Shown: one piece after another, positions 26,500 to 33,930 of the stretch | Position numbering within the stretch: the first letter of the stretch is position 1 | Layout: each line of letters opens with the position of its first letter | Source: Nonomuraea pusilla | GTDB lineage: Bacteria; Actinomycetota; Actinomycetes; Streptosporangiales; Streptosporangiaceae | DNA: 64,000 bases | Direction: 5' to 3' | Assembly: GCF_900109355.1 (NCBI RefSeq) | Contig: NZ_FOBF01000006.1 | Span: 1-64,000 of the forward strand | Made by a program: the position numbers and the translations under genes | The notes under the pieces: generated by a model | Told to the model about the DNA's origin: nothing | Seen by the model: the letters and a program-made list of their open reading frames with translations, nothing else | The model's database searches: none

Positions 26500-28956
26500 T
26501 CAGGCGCGGTGGTGTCCGGTGGAGGTGGCGAACGGCCGCCCTGCGGCGTCAGGCGCGCGGTGCCTGCGGCCGCGCAGCGGGGCGTCCTGCCGGAACGTCT
26601 CCGGACCGTGCGACCCGGAGGAACGGTGACGCCGCCCGCGCGGGCGCGGATCGGGCGTGAGCGCTCCCGCGCGACCGTCCGCGGGCTGCTCGTGCCTGCG
26701 CCGCCGCCCCCGGTAGGGGCGCGGGACGGGCGCGAAGGCGTCGAACGGGCTCTCCGCCTCGGGAATGACGATCGCCCCGAACGGCCCGGTCACCTCGACC
26801 GCCGTGGGCCCGGTGACGTCGGACGTCCCGCTCACCTCCACCGCCGTGGGCCCGGCGACGTCGGACGTCCCGCTCACCTCCACCGCAGAGGCCGGGACCA
26901 GGTGGGACGGATGGGACGATCCGGGGCTGCCGGGCCGCAGGTACGGCTCCACTGCCGGGTCGAACGGGCGTGTGGCGAGCGTCCGCCGCGGCCGCGCCGA
27001 CCCGGGCGCCGGAGCAAGCTCGGGGAACGGCTCCAGCCCCCGCGAATCCGCGACGCGCCCCAGCCCGTCCGAACCGGGGAAGTACTCCAGTCCCGCCGGA
27101 TCCGCGACGTGCGCCAGCCCGTCCGGACCTGGGAAGGACTCCAGCGCCGCTGGACCCCCGACGGGCTCCAGCCCCTCCGGGCGCGAGAACGGCTCTAGTC
27201 CTTCCCGGCCCGGGGAACCGGCCCCTGCCTCTGGGTGACCTGGTGAGCCGGGGGTGGCGGGAGTGCCGTGCGTCCCGGCAGGGCTGAGGTCGAGGGCGCG
27301 GACGGCACGCCTGTCCGTCCCGGCGGCGTCGGCCGGCAGGAGGGTGGGAGCCGCTCCACCGGTGACGGCCGCGTCGAGGGTGAGAGGGGCCGCCAGGGCG
27401 GGGGAGGCTCCAGGCGCGGTGTGAAGGAGCACGTCCGCATCGGCGGCGCTCCCGTGGGGCAGGGCGGTGAGCTGCGGGTTTCGGGCGGTGAGCTGCGGCT
27501 GGTCCCCGAGGGCGGGGCGACGGGTGCCGAGCTGCGGCTGGTCCGTGAGGGTCCGGCGACCGGCGGTGAGCTGCGGCTGGTCCGTGAGGGTCCGGCGACC
27601 GGTGGTGAGCTGCGGCTGGTCCGTGAGGGTCCGGCGACCGGTGGTGAGCTGCGGCTGGTCCGCGACGGCCAGGCGACGGGTGGTGGGTTGCGGCTGGTCC
27701 GTGACGGCCGGGCGACGGCGGCGGCGGTGCGTGGAGGGGCGGCCCGTGGTGGACGGGCGGCTGGGGGCAGGCGCGGCTGCGACACCGGCCATGGCCGTAC
27801 GGAGGCGGCGCTGCCTCGACTTGGTCAGGGCGAGCACCGCGACGGCGGCGACCAGGGCGGAGCCGATCAGCGTCGGGGACCCGGCGGCAGGGAGCGGGCT
27901 GGAGGCGGAGGCGTCGGAGAGCAGGGGCTCGGCGGTGCCCGCCGTGGTGTCGGCGGTGGACGGCTTGGCGTGCTTGCCCTTCCTGGCGGCCGTGCCCGCT
28001 CCGGACGCCGCCTCCGAACCGGTTCCGGTTCCGGTTCCGGACGTCGCGTCGGAGGTGGTTCCGGGTGCCGTCCCGGAGGTCCCGCCGGGTGTCGCCCCGG
28101 AGGTTCCGCCGGGGGTTGTTCCTGATGCCGTTCCTGATGTCGTGCTCGATGCCGTGCCTGATGTCTTCCCGGATGTGGTCGGGTCGGTCCCGGGGCCCGA
28201 CCAGGTGTGGCCGTCGCCCTGGCGGGCCGTCCCGCCCGGCTGACCCGCCGACGTCCCCGGCCCGGACGCCTGGGTTCCTGAGGAGCCGGGGGAGGCGTGC
28301 GTGCCCGTGGCCGTCGACGGGGAGCCCGCGCGGGGGAGGCCGGGGGCCAGCGGGGAGAGCGCGGGCCGGCCGGTCTCCACGTGCGGGATGAGGGAGCTGA
28401 GGGAGTCGCCGCGGCCGGGGTGTCCGGTGCCGGCCTTGGCTTGCACGGCCGCCTGCTCGTCGGCCCGCTTCTGCGCCGCCTCCCGGTCGAGGCGGGCCTT
28501 GATCCGTTCCGGGTAGCCGTAGCCGACGACCTTGCCGGTGTCGCGCTCCTTGCGCTTGGCGACACCGCCGTCGATGTTGCCCTCGATCGTGTAGATGGTG
28601 TCGCCTTCGACCCGGGTCACGATGCCGACGTGGTCGATCTTGTCGATGTCGCGGGAGCCGCTCCAGTCGAAGAAGACCAGGGCGCCGGGCTTGGGCGTGT
28701 GGCCCCACGCGCCCTGCGCCTTGAACCACTTGGCGTGCGCCACGGTCCAGGCGAACTGCCCGATCCACTCCTCGTACCCCAGCTTGTGGGCCGCCCAGGA
28801 GAGGTACATGTCGCACCAGGGGGCGCCGCTGTAGTCGGCGTCGAACTCGACGTTCTTGCCGTACCAGTCGCCGAACTTGGTGTACGCGCCGGTCTTCTCG
28901 GTGTATCCGAGCTGGCTCTCCAGCAGGTCGATGTACTTCTGAAGCTCTGGCGTCAT
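26500..28956 (-). CDS. CHAP-domain amidase/peptidase with long repetitive C-terminal region
   Basis: The first ~165 residues form a CHAP (NlpC/P60-like) domain with the catalytic cysteine in GAPWCDMYLSWAA, histidine in KIDHVGIVTRV and polar residue in YTIEGNIDGG; members cut peptidoglycan peptides. No signal peptide precedes it. Then come a Ser/Thr/Gly-rich stretch with TSGTTPGG repeats, one hydrophobic helix (about 355-372, TLIGSALVAAVAVLALT), and over 400 residues of Pro/Arg-rich repeats (TDQPQLTTGRRTL 13-mers; AVEVSGTSDVAGPT). The third codon positions of the repeats are GC-rich in this frame, supporting a translated tail, though every frame here is open. A 32-bp palindrome lies just upstream. 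Confidence 0.85.
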   Translation of the reverse strand: MTPELQKYIDLLESQLGYTEKTGAYTKFGDWYGKNVEFDADYSGAPWCDMYLSWAAHKLGYEEWIGQFAWTVAHAKWFKAQGAWGHTPKPGALVFFDWSGSRDIDKIDHVGIVTRVEGDTIYTIEGNIDGGVAKRKERDTGKVVGYGYPERIKARLDREAAQKRADEQAAVQAKAGTGHPGRGDSLSSLIPHVETGRPALSPLAPGLPRAGSPSTATGTHASPGSSGTQASGPGTSAGQPGGTARQGDGHTWSGPGTDPTTSGKTSGTASSTTSGTASGTTPGGTSGATPGGTSGTAPGTTSDATSGTGTGTGSEAASGAGTAARKGKHAKPSTADTTAGTAEPLLSDASASSPLPAAGSPTLIGSALVAAVAVLALTKSRQRRLRTAMAGVAAAPAPSRPSTTGRPSTHRRRRRPAVTDQPQPTTRRLAVADQPQLTTGRRTLTDQPQLTTGRRTLTDQPQLTAGRRTLTDQPQLGTRRPALGDQPQLTARNPQLTALPHGSAADADVLLHTAPGASPALAAPLTLDAAVTGGAAPTLLPADAAGTDRRAVRALDLSPAGTHGTPATPGSPGHPEAGAGSPGREGLEPFSRPEGLEPVGGPAALESFPGPDGLAHVADPAGLEYFPGSDGLGRVADSRGLEPFPELAPAPGSARPRRTLATRPFDPAVEPYLRPGSPGSSHPSHLVPASAVEVSGTSDVAGPTAVEVSGTSDVTGPTAVEVTGPFGAIVIPEAESPFDAFAPVPRPYRGRRRRHEQPADGRAGALTPDPRPRGRRHRSSGSHGPETFRQDAPLRGRRHRAPDAAGRPFATSTGHHRA
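27460..27720 (-). repeat. 39-bp tandem repeat, about 6 copies, in the CHAP gene
   Basis: Six units encode 13-residue variants of TDQPQLTTGRRTL; the central three are nearly identical, the outer ones have drifted. The period keeps the frame. Confidence 0.9.
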
Positions 28957-29145
28957 GGGTGGTGCGGGGGAACCCTTCCGGGCAAGACCGGTTTCAGCAC
29001 AGCTGTGATGAAACCGGTGGCCTGTAGTCTTCCGTGATGAGCGAGGCTACCTTGCCAAAAGTGCAGGCCAAGCCTCCGTCAAGGAATGGTCAAGGCAGAT
29101 GGCGAGATGTCTCCGCAGGTCAGGCGGCGTGCGGGAAAGCCTGAT
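28957..29145. promoter_or_regulatory. CHAP upstream region with 32-bp near-perfect palindrome
   Basis: At 28987-29018 the arms ACCGGTTTCA and TGAAACCGGT enclose G-CACAGCTGTG-A, whose centre is itself a palindrome; only one base pair of 16 is mismatched. It lies 30-62 bp before the CHAP ATG on the minus strand. It could be an operator or, as RNA, a long hairpin in the 5' leader; there is no U-run after it, which argues against a terminator. No obvious ribosome site precedes the CHAP ATG. Confidence 0.75.
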
Positions 29146-31092
29146 TTAGCCGAAAAAACCTACGTTTAGGTGGTTTGGGTGCCTACGCCATGTGCCGGCA
29201 TCCTGCTGCCCCCACCACGATGTCCCGGCGTCAGGGCCGCTTGAGGCGGACGGGGTCTCGGCCGGGGTGGCCTGGGGCGAAGCCGGAGCCGCTTGCGGGG
29301 ACGTGGCGGGGGCGGCGGTCGTGGGCGGGGGGCAGGTGGGGGTGGTCAGCGGCGCCTCGCTCACCTGGGGGCCGTTGGCGGCGGCGGGTTCGGTCATGAC
29401 GACGATCCCCGCGTACGCCACCGTCCCGCACGGCACGTCGCCAGGCTCGTACCGGACGTCGGCCGTGTACGCGGTGTCGCCGTGCAGCGTGAGTTCCTCG
29501 CGCCGCACCGTCGTGGCAGGGGCGTCGCCCTCCCTCCGCGTGTACGCCACCCGTACCCGCACCGGCCCCGGCCCGTCGGCCACGACGCGCACGGTCCCCG
29601 CCGATCCGCTCCACCGCAGGATGCCCGCCGAGCGCACGGCCGGGGGCGGCACGGCGCCGCCGCTTCCGGGCGGCGTCGAGGAGGGCCGCGGTGTGCCCGG
29701 GACGGGCGAGGTGGGGGAGGGGTGCGCGGGCCCGGTCGCGGAGGGGGACGCGCCGGGCCGCCGGGTCGGCGCCTCGGTGGCGTCCGGCCGCGATGGCGCG
29801 GTGTCCTGAGTGCCGGGCGGGCGTGCAGGGGCCGTGTCCCACGCCCCGGGCGGGCGTGCGGGAGCCGTGTCCCGCGTGCCGGGTGGGCGTGCCGGATCCG
29901 GGTCCTGCCTGCCGGGCGGGCGTGCGGAGGCGGTGTCCCGGCTGCCGGGCGGGCGGGCCCCGGCCTCGTCGCCCGTTCCCGGTTCGCGCTGGGAGGACGG
30001 TTCTGGCTGCGGCAGCAGGATCGTGCCCGGACCGGGCGGCAGCCGGCCGCCCGACGCGACGAGCGCGACGGCCGCCGCGACGACGGTCGCCGCGGCGATC
30101 CACAGGTGGGGCGGCAGCCGGGGCAGGGCCAGCACGCGCTCGCGGGTCCTGGCCGCGCGCCTGCCCGCGCCGGGCCCGTCCTGGCCGGTGGCGGCCAGGG
30201 GGAAGCGCAGGGCGAGCGCGGTGGCCTGCTCGGCGAGGTGCCTGCGCCCGCGTTTCTCCCAGTCCTCGCCGTAGCCGGCGGCGGCGTCCTCCTCCAGTTC
30301 GGCGGCGAACTCCTCGGCGGAGGCGTACCGGGAGGCGGGGTCCTTGGCCAGGCCGCGGCGCAGCAGGTCGCGCAGCGCGTCGGGGACCACCTCCAGCGGC
30401 ACCGGTTCGGCCAGGTGCCCGTCACGCAGCGCGGGCAGGTCGTCCGCCCGGTACGGCGGCCGTCCCCGCACGGACTCGAACAGCACGCACGCCGCCGCGT
30501 AGAGGTCGGCGGGCGGGCCGGCGAGCCCCCGCGTCCACAGCTCGGGCGCCATGTACGGGGGGCTGCCCGCGGGCGCCCCCGGCTCCTCGGGGTGGACGGC
30601 CACGCCGAAGTCGGCCAGCTTGGCGGCGCCGTCGGCCTGGACGAGGAGGTTGCCCGGGGTCACGTCGCGGTGCGCGACCCCCTTGCCGTGGGCCGCGGCG
30701 AGGGCGAGCAGGGCGTCCTTGAGCAGCGCGAGCGCCGCCTCGGGGCTGGTGCGGCCGTGCTCGTCGAGGAGGGCGCGCAGCGGCACGCCGTCGACGAGTT
30801 CCATGACGACGGCGGCCCTGGAGCGCGTCTCGACGTACTCGTAGCACCTGACGACGCGCGGGTCGTCGATCTCGACGAGGGTGTGGGTGGCGGTCCTGAA
30901 GCGGTCCATGAACTCGGCGTCCCTGCGCAGGGTCGCGCTCAGGTACTTGATGGCGACGTACGCGCCGGTGGCCTGGTAGGTGGCGAGGAAGACGCGGCCG
31001 GTGCGGCCCGCGCCGAGCTGGCGAACTTCGCGGTAACCCGGGACCAAGTCCAACCCCCCAGTCGCAGCCGTCTCCGTGTTCGACGGTCTCAC
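29146..31092 (-). CDS. membrane-anchored Ser/Thr kinase with altered catalytic loop
   Basis: A 648-residue kinase. Domain at about 18-275: GAGRTGRVFLA, the ATP lysine in YVAIKYL, the catalytic loop AHRDVTPGNLLV, ADFGVAVH and PPYMAPE. The lysine two after the catalytic aspartate of ordinary Ser/Thr kinases is threonine here. Seven-ish RPPGTRDTAPA units from ~33-bp repeats form a linker after one membrane helix (about 330-351, WIAAATVVAAAVALVASG). The external C-terminal domain (LRWSGSAGTVRVVADGPGPV...) looks beta-rich and ends in a Pro/Thr/Ser tail. The GTG at 31092 has a weak ribosome site. It is divergent from the S33 peptidase. Confidence 0.9.
   Translation of the reverse strand: MRPSNTETAATGGLDLVPGYREVRQLGAGRTGRVFLATYQATGAYVAIKYLSATLRRDAEFMDRFRTATHTLVEIDDPRVVRCYEYVETRSRAAVVMELVDGVPLRALLDEHGRTSPEAALALLKDALLALAAAHGKGVAHRDVTPGNLLVQADGAAKLADFGVAVHPEEPGAPAGSPPYMAPELWTRGLAGPPADLYAAACVLFESVRGRPPYRADDLPALRDGHLAEPVPLEVVPDALRDLLRRGLAKDPASRYASAEEFAAELEEDAAAGYGEDWEKRGRRHLAEQATALALRFPLAATGQDGPGAGRRAARTRERVLALPRLPPHLWIAAATVVAAAVALVASGGRLPPGPGTILLPQPEPSSQREPGTGDEAGARPPGSRDTASARPPGRQDPDPARPPGTRDTAPARPPGAWDTAPARPPGTQDTAPSRPDATEAPTRRPGASPSATGPAHPSPTSPVPGTPRPSSTPPGSGGAVPPPAVRSAGILRWSGSAGTVRVVADGPGPVRVRVAYTRREGDAPATTVRREELTLHGDTAYTADVRYEPGDVPCGTVAYAGIVVMTEPAAANGPQVSEAPLTTPTCPPPTTAAPATSPQAAPASPQATPAETPSASSGPDAGTSWWGQQDAGTWRRHPNHLNVGFFG
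29800..29975 (-). repeat. ~33-bp imperfect tandem repeat in kinase linker
   Basis: About five copies encode ARPPGxRDTAP 11-mers just outside the membrane helix of the kinase. Units differ by single codons. Confidence 0.8.
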
Positions 31093-31214
31093 CCGGGGTT
31101 CGGGTTGTCACGACCACCGTGATTCGGACGAACCACGGCGAGTGGCCGTCCGGCCCCGCCCCGCCGGACGCCTCGGGCGCTGGGGCAGGGGCGCGCGGTC
31201 GTAGGGTGCTGGGC

Positions 31215-32498
31215 GTGACTGACACCGCCATCACCCAGGTTCCCGCCGAGGCCGCCCCTCAGGCCGTCACCATGCCGGGGCTCACCGTCGTGGACCACGC
31301 CTTCGAGGTCCCGCTCGACCACGCCGACCCCGCCGGGCGCGCCATCACCGTGTTCGCCAGGGAGATCCGCGACCCCGCCAGGAAGGCCGAGGACCTGCCG
31401 TGGATGCTCTTCCTCCAGGGCGGCCCCGGCGGCAAGTCGCCGCGCCTGACCGGCCCCGCCCACTGGGCGCACGTGCTGAAGACCCATCGCGTGCTGCTGC
31501 TCGACCAGCGCGGCACCGGGCGCAGCACCCCGGTGACCGCGCAGACGGCCGAGGGTTCCGACGCGGAGCTCGCCGCCTACCTGCGGCACTTCAGGGCCGA
31601 CTCCATCGTGCGCGACTGCGAGGTCGTCCGGCGGTCGCTGGGGGTCGGGCAGTGGGAGACGTGGGGGCAGAGCTTCGGCGGGTTCGTCACCTACACGTAT
31701 TTGTCGCTCGCGCCGGAGGCGCTCAGGGCGTGCTACGTCACCGGCGGCACGCCCGGGCTGGAGGCGACCGCCGACGAGGTCTACCGCCGCACGTACGAGC
31801 GGGTGGCCGCGAAGGTGGCCCGCTACTACCGCCGCTACCCGGCCGACCGCGACAAGGTGCGGCGCATTCAGGAGCACCTGGCCGGGCACGAGGTGACGCT
31901 GCCCGACGGCGACCGGCTCACGGTCGAGCGGTTCAAGTCGCTGGGCCTGCGGCTGGGCAGGGGCGACGGGATGGAGAGCCTGCACTGGCTGGTCGAGGAG
32001 GCGTGGGCGGGCGGCAGGCTCACCGACGAGTTCCTGTACACGGTCATGGCGGAGACCGGTTTCGTCGGCTCGCCGCTCTACGCCGTCCTGCACGAGGCGA
32101 TCTACGCGCAGGGCGGCCCGACGGCGTGGGCGGCGCAGCGGACCCGTCCGGCCGCGTTCGACGCGCCCGACATGTTCACCGGAGAGATGATCTACCCGTG
32201 GATGTTCGACGACATCCGGGCGCTGCGCCCGTTCAAGGGCGCCGCGGAGCTGCTCGCCGCCGCGGACGACTGGCCGCCGCTCTACGACGCCGGGCGGCTG
32301 GCGGCGAACCGGGTGCCGGTCGCCGCCGTCGCCTACCACGACGACATGTACGTGGACCTCGGGCTGTCGCTGGAGACCGCCGAGCGGGTCGGCGGGGTGC
32401 GCCTGTGGGTGACGAACGAGTTCGAGCACGACGGGTACCGGGTCGCCCCCGACCGGGTGATCCCGAGGCTCATGCGCCTGGCGTCGGAGCCGCTGTAG
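31215..32498 (+). CDS. S33 alpha/beta-hydrolase, proline-iminopeptidase type
   Basis: A cytoplasmic 427-residue hydrolase without signal peptide. It has the oxyanion motif LQGGPGGKSPR, LLLDQRGTGRSTPV, the nucleophile elbow WGQSFGGFVTYTYL and a C-terminal part with the acid and the base (NEFEHDGYR). This is the layout of prolyl aminopeptidases, which release N-terminal proline from peptides; the exact specificity is inferred. A TAGGGT box seven bases before GTG 31215 marks this as a leaderless start; an open frame from 31119 is longer but lacks support. Its last 29 bp overlap the 3' end of the histidine kinase gene on the other strand. Confidence 0.92.
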   Translation: MTDTAITQVPAEAAPQAVTMPGLTVVDHAFEVPLDHADPAGRAITVFAREIRDPARKAEDLPWMLFLQGGPGGKSPRLTGPAHWAHVLKTHRVLLLDQRGTGRSTPVTAQTAEGSDAELAAYLRHFRADSIVRDCEVVRRSLGVGQWETWGQSFGGFVTYTYLSLAPEALRACYVTGGTPGLEATADEVYRRTYERVAAKVARYYRRYPADRDKVRRIQEHLAGHEVTLPDGDRLTVERFKSLGLRLGRGDGMESLHWLVEEAWAGGRLTDEFLYTVMAETGFVGSPLYAVLHEAIYAQGGPTAWAAQRTRPAAFDAPDMFTGEMIYPWMFDDIRALRPFKGAAELLAAADDWPPLYDAGRLAANRVPVAAVAYHDDMYVDLGLSLETAERVGGVRLWVTNEFEHDGYRVAPDRVIPRLMRLASEPL

Positions 32499-33930
32499 CC
32501 TCGCGCAGCGGCAGCCGCACCTCGAACCAGGTGTCGCCGGGCACCGACCGCACCTTGATCTCGCCGCCGTGCCGTCCGGCCACGATCCGGTACGAGATGT
32601 CCAGCCCGAGCCCGGTGCCCTTGCCCACGCTCTTCGTGGTGAAGAACGGCTCGAAGATGCGTTCCTTGATGGCGTCGGGCACGCCGGGGCCGGTGTCGCC
32701 GATCTCGACGATGGCCTCGTCCTCGTCGTGGGCGGTGCGGATGGTCAGCGTGCCCTCCTCGCCCATGGCGTCCAGGGCGTTGTGGACGAGGTTCGTCCAC
32801 ACCTGGTTGAGCTCGCCGGCGTAGCAGGGGATGGGCGGCAGCGTCCGGTCGTAGTCGGTGACGATGCTGACGCCCGGCGGGATCTTGCCGCGGAAGATGG
32901 TGACGGTGCTGTCGAGGAGCTCGTGCACGTCCGACATCTGGAACGGCGCGCGGTCCATCTGGGAGTACTGCTTGGCCGAGCGGATGAGCGTGGTGATCCG
33001 CTCGGTCGCCTCGGTCACCTCGCTGAGCATCTGTGAGATCTCGACGGCCTCGGCCAGCCAGTGCAGGGCGGCGGGCGTGTGCTCCTCGCCCACCTTGCCG
33101 CGGATCTTCTCCAGGTCGCCGGTGGAGAACCCGGCGCCGACGAGGGCGGGGGCCAGCTCCCAGGCGTCGTCCACGCCGACCTCCTCCAGCGCCTCGCCCA
33201 GCTCGTCCTCGGCGTCGGAGATCTCCAGCGGCGAGCGCTGCTCCTTCCTGCCCAGGTTGGACGTGCAGGCCTCCTGCGCCTCGATGAGGGCGCGCAGCTT
33301 GTCCGGCGGGATGCCGTCCTCGGCGAGCTGGGCGAGCTGCACGCGCGAGCGCCTGATCAGGGAGCGCAGCTCGTCCACGGCCCGTACGGCGGCCGCGGCG
33401 GGGTTGTTGAGCTCGTGGGTGAGCCCGGCCGTGATCGTGCCGAGCGCGGCCAGGCGCTGGCGCCTGTCGATGATCTCCCGCTGCATCCTGCCGCCCGACA
33501 GCAGGCCGTCGAGCAGGTGCATGGCCATCGGGAACCATTCGGCCACGATGTAGGCGAACTTCCTGGCCGGCAGCATGAACATGCGGGACGGCGCGGTGGC
33601 GCGCAGCGTGTGCTGGTAGGTCTCGGGGGCGCGGTCGCCGAGGTAGGCGCTGGTGGCGCCGCCGTACACGCCGGGCTGCGAGGTGCGGGGCATGGCGACG
33701 GTCCCGGCGCTCACCGTCTCGCTGATCATCTGCACCTCGCCCTCGATGAGCACGGCGAAGCAGTCGGCCGGGTCGCCCTGGCGGACGATGTCCTCGTCCT
33801 GCCCGTACGTCCTGACCTCGCCGCTCGCGGCGAGCTTGGCGAGCTGCGCGTCGGTGAGCCGCTCGAACAGGAACAGTTTGCGCAGCTCGTCGATGTCGAT
33901 GGTGGTGCCCGGTCCGGTGTCGGTGGTCAT
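32470..33930 (-). CDS. cyclic-nucleotide-binding-domain histidine kinase
   Basis: A soluble sensor kinase of 486 residues. An N-terminal cNMP-binding-type beta roll (about 15-135; RQGDPADCFAVLIEGEVQMI) is followed by a phospho-acceptor helix with the histidine in GLTHELNNPAAAAVR, a long helical region and a HATPase domain (NQVWTNLVHNALDAM N box, DTGPGVP G1, GKGTGLGLDIS G2). No membrane segment. The ATG at 33930 overlaps the stop of the response-regulator/reductase gene by four bases (ATGA), so the two are co-translated and are the likely cognate pair. Whether the roll binds cAMP, cGMP or nothing is unknown. Confidence 0.93.
   Translation of the reverse strand: MTTDTGPGTTIDIDELRKLFLFERLTDAQLAKLAASGEVRTYGQDEDIVRQGDPADCFAVLIEGEVQMISETVSAGTVAMPRTSQPGVYGGATSAYLGDRAPETYQHTLRATAPSRMFMLPARKFAYIVAEWFPMAMHLLDGLLSGGRMQREIIDRRQRLAALGTITAGLTHELNNPAAAAVRAVDELRSLIRRSRVQLAQLAEDGIPPDKLRALIEAQEACTSNLGRKEQRSPLEISDAEDELGEALEEVGVDDAWELAPALVGAGFSTGDLEKIRGKVGEEHTPAALHWLAEAVEISQMLSEVTEATERITTLIRSAKQYSQMDRAPFQMSDVHELLDSTVTIFRGKIPPGVSIVTDYDRTLPPIPCYAGELNQVWTNLVHNALDAMGEEGTLTIRTAHDEDEAIVEIGDTGPGVPDAIKERIFEPFFTTKSVGKGTGLGLDISYRIVAGRHGGEIKVRSVPGDTWFEVRLPLREATAAPTPGA

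Noticed and set aside
26431..28243. Plus-strand open frames opposite the CHAP tail
   Set aside because: All six frames are open in this repeat region; the minus frame is continuous with the CHAP domain and has GC-rich third positions.
28957..29145. c-di-AMP (ydaO) riboswitch before the CHAP gene
   Set aside because: Cell-wall hydrolase genes often carry one, but the conserved ydaO core segments are not present in the right strand and order; only the long palindrome is seen.
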